From Candidatus Methanogaster sp. UBA203 (GTDB lineage Archaea; Halobacteriota; Methanosarcinia; Methanosarcinales; Methanogasteraceae): a DNA stretch of 28,428 nt. The stretch is from the NCBI GenBank assembly GCA_002503595.1, contig DASC01000211.1, positions 7,498-35,925 on the forward strand, given 5' to 3'. A program made the translations under genes and the position numbers. A model generated the notes under the pieces. The model was not told where the DNA came from, did no database searches, and saw only the letters and a program-made list of their open reading frames with translations. This document shows, in pieces, positions 21,948 through 28,428 of this stretch (position 1 is its first letter; the number at the start of each line of letters is the position of its first letter).

Positions 21948-22277
21948 TCACACCCTGCATTCGCAGCCCCGCTCTCTCAAGATTCGAACCTGTTCCTCAT
22001 AAGTTGCAACGAATTCGGTCTGTACGGATTCTCCTGTCGCAAGTTCCGGATCCATGGGTGTGTGGTGCTTGTACCCCCTCGCTGCCATCTCTGTAACCAG
22101 TTCCTCATGCCGGAGGTACAGCGCCTTAAGCCGCCCCTTCCACCGCAGGATCTCAGGATGGTTCGAATACGCTTTCTTGTTGTTGGTTATTATCGACCAC
22201 ACAGCATGGATTTCCCTGTGCTCGCCGAGCAGATGATTGCGGCACATCCGATCAGGAGGCACGTCCCATATCCTCAT
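21948..22277 (-). CDS. Pyrimidine-dimer DNA glycosylase (endonuclease V/DenV-like)
   Basis: 109 residues. It begins MRIWDVPPDRMCRNHLLGEH and continues ILRWKGRLKALYLRHEELV, the pattern of the small PF03013 family related to phage T4 endonuclease V, which removes UV-induced pyrimidine dimers. The HLLGEHREIHAVW segment carries the conserved His-Glu residues. The gene is 63 nt after hef on the same strand, and both act in DNA repair. The length is slightly below T4 DenV (138 residues), and the carboxy-terminus ends ERGCECRV just before the hef-like remnant, so a few terminal residues may be altered. Confidence 0.75.
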   Translation of the reverse strand: MRIWDVPPDRMCRNHLLGEHREIHAVWSIITNNKKAYSNHPEILRWKGRLKALYLRHEELVTEMAARGYKHHTPMDPELATGESVQTEFVATYEEQVRILRERGCECRV

Positions 22278-22340
22278 ACAAATACTCCCTGACCGGTTTT
22301 CCGGTATTTAAAACGCCAATTCATGATTGCCAGCACCTCT

Positions 22341-24638
22341 TCACCCCTTATACTCCCCTCCGACCACCTCACGTATCCGGTCCGCGGTCTTCGGTCCAAC
22401 CAGCTCCACGGTCATCAGTTCCTCACGGCTCGCGCTCATCACCGCGGCAACCGTTCCGAAGTGCCTGAGCAGATTCTTCGCAACGACAGGACCGATCTCA
22501 GGCATTGCTGAGACGACATACTCCTGCTGCTGCGGAAGCATCATCGCAGACCGTGTGCCGTGCATCACGATCTCCCGCCCGTGATCCTGCTGCTCTCTTC
22601 TCGCAATCGCTGCGAGCATCAGCGCGGTATCCGTGGCGTCCTTGCTCATGAGGATCGGCACGCCAAAATCGATCGCTATAGCCGTGAGTGCGCCGCGCAC
22701 AGCATTCGGATGGATCTGTCTCTGCCCGTAAAGGTCATCCCCCTCGACGATCAGCACAGGTTTGTCAAACGTCCGTGCAAGATCCGAGATCTGCCCGAAC
22801 AACTCACGCCGTCCGCTGATCAGCGAACTGATAAAATCGCTCGTCGTCTTCCGCTCGACACAGACACGATCACTCAGGAGGTAGTCCCCGATCTCAAGCG
22901 TCCGCATGATCACCTCAACCCCTGCCGCCTCAAGGATCTGCGATACGCCAGACCTGATCTCCCTGTGGTCGATGTATGCGACCAGACCCTCCTCTGAAAA
23001 CTCTGCCAGCTGCTTCTGCTCGATTGCAGGCTCCCGGATCGTTCTCGGCATCGGCATCGACACCGACTTCGACTTCGACCGCGATCCGCTCATATTCGCG
23101 ATCGTTGCGAGCATCTTCGTCTCTTTGCGTGCGCTGATCCAGTAGGATGCCTCATCCCGCGATCCTTTCGCAATCAGAACAACGATCCTCCCCGCACGTT
23201 TCCTGCCGGTTCTCCCTTTCCGCTGGATCGTGCGTATCTCTGACGGAACTGGCTCATAGAAGAGGACAAGGTCTGTCGATGGGATATCGAGCCCTTCCTC
23301 TGCAACCGATGTCGCCACGAGTGTGTTGTACTCTCCTGACCTGAATTTACTAATGATCTCGGTCTGCTGCTTCTGGGTCAAGCCCTTGTCCTTGTATTTG
23401 CTTGCCTGCCCGACGAACCTGACCGCAGAAACCCCGTCCACCTCAGAAAGTGCCTTTGTCACCATCTCCGCGCTGTCACGGAAGTTTGTAAAGACGATTA
23501 CCCTTGAATCAAGGCTGCCTCGCAGTTGATCTGCAACGATCCTCCGAACCGCATCCAGTTTCGGATGCTCTTCGTCACACGCGGAAAGCATCGCAATCGC
23601 CGCACGCATATTCGGATCCATGGCAAGACGCTTTGATGCCTTACTCCCGCTTCCGGATCGCGCCTCCGCATTCAGGCGGTCGAAGTACCGTCGAAGCGCC
23701 TCCACTCCTTGTGTCTCCCCGAGTTCGATCGCATGGCTGATCTTGAAGATCTCGGCAAGAATCGAGATTGCGGAGAACGAATCCCTGTCACCCCCTCCGG
23801 CAACCTGCGCATGGAGTTTGCTCTGCAGGTCGAGCAGTTCCCGCTTCGACGAATCCAGTGAGACATCAAAGCCAAAATCCGCAAGTTTCGAGCACGATCC
23901 GAGAAGTACCTTCTCAAGCACCTGTTTTAACTCCTTAATCCTGGAGGGTATATCGACACGAACCCACTCGATGTCCCGGTCATGCAAGTAAGGGATCACA
24001 TCGGAATCGGTCTCGCTTTTTACCTCCACGCACTCGATATGGAGATTCTCGCAGACATCAGCGATCGTCTCGGGATTGCTTCCCGGACTTGCGGTTATGC
24101 CAAGAACGAGCCGCGACTTTGCATCCGCTCCCGCATCCACAACCGCCCCGGCACCCGCACTGAGATCCTCGAAATACCGCTTCGCAATGTAGACGTAAGC
24201 GTATCTGCCGACCGCACGGTGCGCCTCATCGAATGTGATATGCACCACGTCATGAAGATCGATGCGCCTTGCACGGAGATCGTTCTCGATGACCTGCGGC
24301 GTAGAGACGATGACCTGCGAGTCTTTCCAGAGTTCTGCCCGCTTTTCAGGCGGGATGCTTCCTGTAAACGTTGCAACCGTACAGCGGGGAAGCGCCTGCC
24401 TGAAAAAATCGGAATGCTGCTCCACAAGCGGCTTTGTCGGCGAAAGAATCAGTGCCTTGCCCCCGAGATCGTTCAGCCGTGCTGCGATCACCATGAGTGC
24501 AACGATCGTCTTTCCAAGCCCTGTCGGAAGCACAGCCAGGCACGAACTTTTCAGCGCAGATGAAGTGACAGAGAGCTGGTACAGCCGCTGCTCGATCATA
24601 TCCTTCCGGATCAGCGGATGCGAGATGTACCTGCTCAT
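22341..24638 (-). CDS. hef: Hef helicase/nuclease (FANCM-XPF type)
   Basis: 765 residues, the usual euryarchaeal Hef length. The SF2 helicase half has motif I PTGLGKT (38-44), DEAH (137-140), an insertion domain, FTNFRDSA (383-390) and motif VI QRKGRTGR (472-479). The XPF-type nuclease has GDYLLSD (584-590) and ERKTTSD (595-601). Two helix-hairpin-helix motifs follow (about 711-760, MPEIGPVVAKNLL and VELVGPKTADRI). Hef processes stalled and branched replication forks. All catalytic residues are intact. It is divergent from lonB, sharing a 171-bp control region, and is followed by an endonuclease-V-like gene. Confidence 0.95.
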   Translation of the reverse strand: MSRYISHPLIRKDMIEQRLYQLSVTSSALKSSCLAVLPTGLGKTIVALMVIAARLNDLGGKALILSPTKPLVEQHSDFFRQALPRCTVATFTGSIPPEKRAELWKDSQVIVSTPQVIENDLRARRIDLHDVVHITFDEAHRAVGRYAYVYIAKRYFEDLSAGAGAVVDAGADAKSRLVLGITASPGSNPETIADVCENLHIECVEVKSETDSDVIPYLHDRDIEWVRVDIPSRIKELKQVLEKVLLGSCSKLADFGFDVSLDSSKRELLDLQSKLHAQVAGGGDRDSFSAISILAEIFKISHAIELGETQGVEALRRYFDRLNAEARSGSGSKASKRLAMDPNMRAAIAMLSACDEEHPKLDAVRRIVADQLRGSLDSRVIVFTNFRDSAEMVTKALSEVDGVSAVRFVGQASKYKDKGLTQKQQTEIISKFRSGEYNTLVATSVAEEGLDIPSTDLVLFYEPVPSEIRTIQRKGRTGRKRAGRIVVLIAKGSRDEASYWISARKETKMLATIANMSGSRSKSKSVSMPMPRTIREPAIEQKQLAEFSEEGLVAYIDHREIRSGVSQILEAAGVEVIMRTLEIGDYLLSDRVCVERKTTSDFISSLISGRRELFGQISDLARTFDKPVLIVEGDDLYGQRQIHPNAVRGALTAIAIDFGVPILMSKDATDTALMLAAIARREQQDHGREIVMHGTRSAMMLPQQQEYVVSAMPEIGPVVAKNLLRHFGTVAAVMSASREELMTVELVGPKTADRIREVVGGEYKG

Positions 24639-24671
24639 AGTAATAACGTTGCAATCCCTTGCTTATCATAA

Positions 24672-24702
24672 TATGCCAATCTATGCCACCCACTATATGC
24701 CA
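24672..24702. promoter_or_regulatory. Three TATGCCA repeats between hef and lonB
   Basis: TATGCCA occurs at 24672, 24682 and 24696; the second and third copies extend to TATGCCACCCAC. They lie between the divergent hef and lonB starts. The spacing of 10 and 14 bp puts at least the first two on one helix face, suggesting a regulator site. Confidence 0.4.
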
Positions 24703-24722
24703 CCCACGACCGCTGAAAGAAA

Positions 24723-24750
24723 ACTTAAATATTAGTACTGAAATACTAAT
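24723..24750 (+). promoter_or_regulatory. lonB promoter with dyad operator
   Basis: A TATA-like ACTTAAATATT (24723-24733) is followed directly by a perfect 7-bp inverted repeat, ATTAGTA (24731-24737) and TACTAAT (24744-24750). A repressor there would block the transcript start expected near 24755. Confidence 0.5.
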
Positions 24751-24809
24751 GTGTTTTCCTGACTATGCTTGAGCGAACATTTATGTGACGACTGACGAAG
24801 AGTTCTACA

Positions 24810-26732
24810 ATGAGTGATGAAACGAACGATGACCTGCTCGGCGGAATCGAGATCGAGTCCACAAAGGATCTTGTGGTTCCGCCGCTCTTGATCGATCAGG
24901 TGATCGGCCAGGAACATGCCAGCGAGATTATCAAGAAGGCAGCGCAACAGCGAAGGCATGTGATGCTGATCGGGACTCCCGGCACAGGCAAGTCTATGCT
25001 GGCTCAGGCGATGGCTGAACTTCTCCCAAAAGAGGAATTAAAGGACATACTCATCTATCACAATCCAGAGGATGCGAACAACCCAAGGATTCGGGAGGTG
25101 AGGGCTGGGAAAGGAATACAGATCATCAACTCCCATAAAATGGAAGCTCATCGAAAAGCACAGCTAAAAAATACAATCCTGATGATTGTCGGCTTTGCGA
25201 TCCTTCTTTATGCCGCATCTCTCGGCGGTATGGCTCTGTTATGGGGGATTCTTGCTGTTCTGTTGATTATGGTCATCGGCAGACAGTTTGTGCAGGGCGA
25301 TAAAGCACTCATACCAAAGCTGATCGTGAACAATGCAAATAAGGACACGGCGCCGTTCGTGGACGCTACCGGCGCACATTCAGGCGCACTCTTGGGTGAT
25401 GTCCGTCACGACCCGTTCCAGTCGGGCGGACTCGAGACGCCATCCCACGACCGGGTTGAGGCAGGGGACATCCACAAAGCGCACAAAGGGGTTCTATTCA
25501 TCGATGAGATCAATATCCTGCGCCCGGAATCCCAGCAGAGTCTACTCACAGCACTGCAGGAGAGGGAGTATGCAATCACAGGGCAGTCCGAACGCAGCTC
25601 AGGCGCACTCGTCAAGACGTATCCGGTGCCCTGCAGCTTCATCATGGTTGCGGCAGGCAATCTGGATGCCGTAGAGAATATGCATCCGGCATTGCGTTCC
25701 CGCATCAGGGGATATGGCTATGAGATTTATATGCGCGATTCGATGGACGATACTCCGGAAAACCGGAGGAAGATCGTTAGATTCGTTGCACAGGAGGTTG
25801 AGAAGGACGGAAAGATTCCTCACTTCAATAAGAGTGCTGTGCAGGAAGTTTTACGGGAGGCAAGGAGACGGGCTGGAAGAAAAGGTCACCTTACGCTGAA
25901 ATTACGCGATCTCGGCGGTCTTGTCAGGGTGGCAGGCGATGTCGCCCATGCAGCGGGCGCGCAAGAGGTGACTGCATCACATGTTCTCACTGCAAAGCAG
26001 ATGTCAAGATCGGTTGAACAGCAGCTTGCAGACCAGTATCTGGAGCAGCGCATGGACTACAGGATGTACCACAAGAAGGGCGCAGAGATCGGCAGGGTGA
26101 ACGGGCTTGCCATCATGGGTGGCGATTCCGGGATCGTTCTCCCGATCATGGCAGAGGTAACTCCAGCGCTGTCCAAGAACGAGGGAAAGCTGATCGCGAC
26201 AGGAATGCTCAAGGATATCGCAAAAGAAGCCGTCCAGAACGTGTCAGCACTCATCAAAAAAATTACAGGTAGAGATACCACGAACATGGACATCCATGTA
26301 CAGTTCATCGGCACTTACGAGGGCGTAGAAGGTGATAGTGCATCGATCTCCATTGCAACCGCGGTGATATCGGCATTCGAAGGCATCCCGATCGACCAGT
26401 CCATCGCAATGACGGGCTCGCTCTCTGTGAGGGGTGATGTGCTGCCGGTCGGAGGAGTCACTTATAAGATCGAGGCTGCGGCGCAGGCTGGCATCACGAC
26501 CGTGATCATACCAAAAGCGAACGAAGACGATGTCTTGATTGAGGATAAGTACCGTGAGATGATAAAGATCGTTCCGGTCTCAAAGATAACTGAGGTGCTC
26601 GAGTTGAGTCTTGTCGGAAAGGAGAAGGACGGCTTACTCGAGACGATCAAGCGGTTCTCGAAGAAGGTAAGCATCCCGATCCCCGATATCAACCTGCCAG
26701 CCCCATCTTGTGGCACTGGCACTTCGCGATGA
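24810..26732 (+). CDS. lonB: Membrane-anchored ATP-dependent protease LonB
   Basis: 640 residues, typical of archaeal LonB. The AAA+ domain has Walker A GTPGTGKS (55-62) and Walker B GVLFIDE (227-233). Two transmembrane helices (about 122-157) are inserted within the AAA+ module, the feature that anchors LonB to the membrane. The protease domain has the Ser510-Lys553 dyad (EGDSAS; GGVTYK), 43 residues apart as in other Lon enzymes. It degrades misfolded and regulatory proteins. The ATG at 24810 leaves a leader of about 55 nt with no strong ribosome site. Expression is probably controlled by the dyad at 24731-24750. Confidence 0.95.
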   Translation: MSDETNDDLLGGIEIESTKDLVVPPLLIDQVIGQEHASEIIKKAAQQRRHVMLIGTPGTGKSMLAQAMAELLPKEELKDILIYHNPEDANNPRIREVRAGKGIQIINSHKMEAHRKAQLKNTILMIVGFAILLYAASLGGMALLWGILAVLLIMVIGRQFVQGDKALIPKLIVNNANKDTAPFVDATGAHSGALLGDVRHDPFQSGGLETPSHDRVEAGDIHKAHKGVLFIDEINILRPESQQSLLTALQEREYAITGQSERSSGALVKTYPVPCSFIMVAAGNLDAVENMHPALRSRIRGYGYEIYMRDSMDDTPENRRKIVRFVAQEVEKDGKIPHFNKSAVQEVLREARRRAGRKGHLTLKLRDLGGLVRVAGDVAHAAGAQEVTASHVLTAKQMSRSVEQQLADQYLEQRMDYRMYHKKGAEIGRVNGLAIMGGDSGIVLPIMAEVTPALSKNEGKLIATGMLKDIAKEAVQNVSALIKKITGRDTTNMDIHVQFIGTYEGVEGDSASISIATAVISAFEGIPIDQSIAMTGSLSVRGDVLPVGGVTYKIEAAAQAGITTVIIPKANEDDVLIEDKYREMIKIVPVSKITEVLELSLVGKEKDGLLETIKRFSKKVSIPIPDINLPAPSCGTGTSR

Positions 26733-26758
26733 AAGTATAGGCTATTTGATGTGAGAGA

Positions 26759-27187
26759 ATGGAGCAACTATCGGTAAGTGAGCGGGAGAAACTGTTGCAC
26801 GAGTTGCACGGATACATGGCATGGGTTGGTGCTGAGATCCCGGACGTATTTGAGATCGATGGGACCGAGATTCCGCTTCACGAAGTGGTCTGGAGACTCG
26901 TCAACAAGAAAGAACTGACAGAAGCGGAGACTATCGGGATCGAGTCGCTGATCCGTACCCTTGAGGAGAAGGAGGCATGCGACGAAACCGATCTTGCGAA
27001 GGAAGCTGTCACGAGAGAAGAGGCGGAAGACCTGTACAAAGAAGCGTCCGGTCTTTTGCGTGCGATTATGAATCTGAAAGGGATCGAGAACGGAGCACAT
27101 CCGGATGCAGATGTCCGCAGGAAGATACTGCAGAAGAAGATCGGTGACGCCCGGGGTCTGCTCAAATTCGTGGATGATGTGGTGTAG
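26759..27187 (+). CDS. DUF5788 family protein
   Basis: 142 residues, acidic and helical, soluble. It matches the archaeal family known as DUF5788 (REKLLHELHGYMAWVGAEIP, then GTEIPLHEVVWRLVNKKELT). The carboxy-terminal half is helical and charged and may form a coiled coil. It follows lonB by 26 nt on the same strand and is probably in the same transcript, but no function is established. Start ATG 26759 follows a GAGAGA stretch. Confidence 0.7.
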   Translation: MEQLSVSEREKLLHELHGYMAWVGAEIPDVFEIDGTEIPLHEVVWRLVNKKELTEAETIGIESLIRTLEEKEACDETDLAKEAVTREEAEDLYKEASGLLRAIMNLKGIENGAHPDADVRRKILQKKIGDARGLLKFVDDVV

Positions 27188-27263
27188 GGGGGTGTTTTCA
27201 GTGGTGGAGGGGGTCTCGCATCTTGCGGGGGGACTGATCCTGCAGCGGCGGGTGGGGATGGGG
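27187..27263 (+). other. G-rich tract with several G-runs
   Basis: G-runs of 4-6 occur at 27187-27192, 27209-27213 and 27227-27232, then GGGTGGGGATGGGG at 27250-27263. At least five runs of three or more G within 77 bp could form a G-quadruplex on the plus strand, just after the DUF5788 stop. Confidence 0.4.
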
Positions 27264-27268
27264 CGTGA

Positions 27269-27586
27269 ATAGATTGGCCGCCTGACTGCACGATCGAGAT
27301 TGCGGATGCCATAGCGGGCTTGGATGTCGGGGCAGCCTGCTACGACTACTCGGGCCGTGGAGGCTCTATATGGAGCGGCTGGCTCTCTGCGAGCTCTACA
27401 GGAAGTGATGGCACAACATCATACCAGACGGTAACTGCTGGTTCTGTGTCATCTAATCGGGATTCCGGGACGCAGAATAAGATAAAATTCAAGATCGATG
27501 ATGCTTCCCGGAATACTGGCGAGAGTGGGGCGTATATGGTTCGGGTATGTGTAACAGACCCGCCTGCATCCGTGATAACATCATAA
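27269..27586 (+). pseudogene. Carboxy-terminal remnant of a surface-type protein
   Basis: An open frame from a TGA at 27266 to a stop at 27586 has no proper start codon until a TTG at 27320 and no ribosome site. It reads PPDCTIEIADAIAGLDVG, then a Ser/Thr/Gly-rich stretch (SSTGSDGTTSYQTVTAGS) and VRVCVTDPP, like the end of a secreted beta-sandwich protein. The missing amino-terminus and signal peptide mark it as a fragment. The family is not recognised. Confidence 0.5.
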
Positions 27587-27587
27587 A

Positions 27588-27601
27588 CGCATCCGGATGC
27601 G
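27588..27601. repeat. 14-bp perfect palindrome
   Basis: CGCATCCGGATGCG directly follows the stop of the surface-protein remnant. It may be part of a terminator or a binding site; no T-run follows. Confidence 0.4.
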
Positions 27602-27694
27602 GGTGTTGGTACAACTGGAAAACAGAAATGTTTAAGTTGTGGGTGTACGTACGTGCGTATGACTGAATGTTATGAAAAATGAAGGAGGGATAAC

Positions 27695-28428
27695 ATGAAT
27701 AACAGAACCGTAGTATTGGTATTGTCCGCAGTGCTGATCGCTGCGGTAGTGTCAGGATGCGTGCAGGAGGTAGATAAAACTGCGCCACTCACTGAAACGG
27801 AAGTGAGTTTATCCATCTCCAATGCGCCAGCATTGAACCAGACAGCAGAATTGACATGCACTGTGACATCCACCAAAGATGCGCCAAACAGCATAGCTCA
27901 AATCAAATTGCCAGAAGGATTTGAGTTGGTTAGTGGAGATCTTTTGTGGAGAGGAGATGTTACAAAAAGTAGTCGAAAGAGTTTCAATGCAACAATAAAA
28001 TCAGTTAAAACTGGAAATTGGACGATTGAAGCAGTCGCTGAATCGGAGTTGGAAGACGACAAGCCTTCCGAATTTTATAGAGCTACGGATCATGTTCACA
28101 TTGTACTTGGGAATATCACTGCTTCGATATCCAAAACACTACCGCCAATGGTTACATCCAAAGGCGGGATGGTGGTGACCAGGTCGGATATAGAGGCAAT
28201 GAGGCCGAAAACCCATTTTGAGGCGATTAAGTTAGCCAATAATTACCTGAACGAGACACTTGGCAGTTCGTTTGTCAGCGAACATTTTGAATGCTTGGGG
28301 ATTGAGGAAAGTAGCGTCATTTCACATATTTGGTGGGTCATATACAAATACAGGTCTAATGGATATGAGATGAACATGTCGATAGCAATATCAAAGCTAG
28401 TTACGCCAATGGGAGTGATAGAAGGATC
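27695..28428 (+). CDS. Lipoprotein, carboxy-terminus outside the window
   Basis: A frame open to the window edge (244 codons visible). The amino-terminus is a lipoprotein signal, VLVLSAVLIAAVVSGC, with lipobox VSGC and modifiable Cys22. A beta-sandwich-like region follows (SISNAPALNQTAELTCTVTS, then a KLPEGFELVSGD segment), resembling NEW3/CARDB-type secreted domains. NxT/S sites suggest glycosylation. The ATG at 27695 has GGAGGG 5 nt upstream, a strong ribosome site. A GTACGTAC palindrome lies at 27645-27652. The function is unknown, but the domain class fits the surface proteins at the start of the window. Confidence 0.75.
   Translation, partial: MNNRTVVLVLSAVLIAAVVSGCVQEVDKTAPLTETEVSLSISNAPALNQTAELTCTVTSTKDAPNSIAQIKLPEGFELVSGDLLWRGDVTKSSRKSFNATIKSVKTGNWTIEAVAESELEDDKPSEFYRATDHVHIVLGNITASISKTLPPMVTSKGGMVVTRSDIEAMRPKTHFEAIKLANNYLNETLGSSFVSEHFECLGIEESSVISHIWWVIYKYRSNGYEMNMSIAISKLVTPMGVIEG

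Noticed and set aside
22158..22175. GGTTCGAAT resembling a tRNA T-arm
   Set aside because: It lies inside the endonuclease-V-like gene and no acceptor or anticodon stem can be formed around it.
1..28428. CRISPR arrays, tRNA or rRNA genes, insertion sequences
   Set aside because: I saw no regularly spaced repeats, no cloverleaf or rRNA core sequence and no transposase frame.

Overview
The window looks archaeal and most likely comes from a euryarchaeon related to methanogens or alkane oxidisers (Methanomicrobia, Syntrophoarchaeum or ANME-like). The evidence is a Hef helicase-nuclease, a membrane-anchored LonB protease, an archaeal S-adenosyl/S-inosylhomocysteine hydrolase, an aconitase-X-type phosphomevalonate dehydratase large subunit, a PstS with a pilin-type (class III) signal, DUF763 and DUF5788 proteins, TATA-box promoters and ATGA-coupled genes. 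The exact lineage cannot be fixed by eye.

Layout. 1-1.4 kb is sparse: a leaderless Cys-rich small protein, about 700 bp of non-coding DNA and a 57-residue membrane protein. 1.4-6.4 kb is a secreted/surface cluster: a purple-acid-phosphatase-like metallophosphoesterase, a small membrane-anchored Ig/MSP-like protein and a large DUF11-type surface protein. 6.5-7.6 kb is a toxin-antitoxin patch: an MNT nucleotidyltransferase, a 12-codon hepT stub, an AbrB-type antitoxin and a MazF-type toxin. 7.6-10.4 kb carries pstS and a chimeric pstC-like gene. 10.5-14.5 kb holds ahcY, a truncated antitoxin, an HD-domain protein, a small membrane protein and a DUF763 protein. 14.8-17.3 kb is pstC-pstA-pstB.

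17.3-24.6 kb is entirely on the minus strand: hef, an endonuclease-V-like glycosylase, an interrupted HsdR-N protein, hicBA, a frameshifted MNT gene, an unrecognised His-containing protein and the acnX gene. Divergent from hef, 24.8-27.2 kb carries lonB and a DUF5788 gene. The window ends with a surface-protein remnant and a lipoprotein cut by the window edge.

The main theme is phosphate. A 70-bp promoter module (51/70 identical by hand count, no gaps) lies upstream of both the secreted phosphatase and pstS, and parts of it precede the 57-residue membrane protein. This suggests one regulon joining extracellular phosphate release, capture by a pilin-signal PstS, and import by PstCAB. The pst locus is broken up: after pstS comes a PstC amino-terminus fused to an extracytoplasmic PKD-type domain, while the functional permease and ATPase genes lie 5.7 kb downstream of pstS. 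The second theme is decay of defence and toxin genes, with at least four broken remnants. All coordinates, motifs and identities were read by eye and no searches were run.
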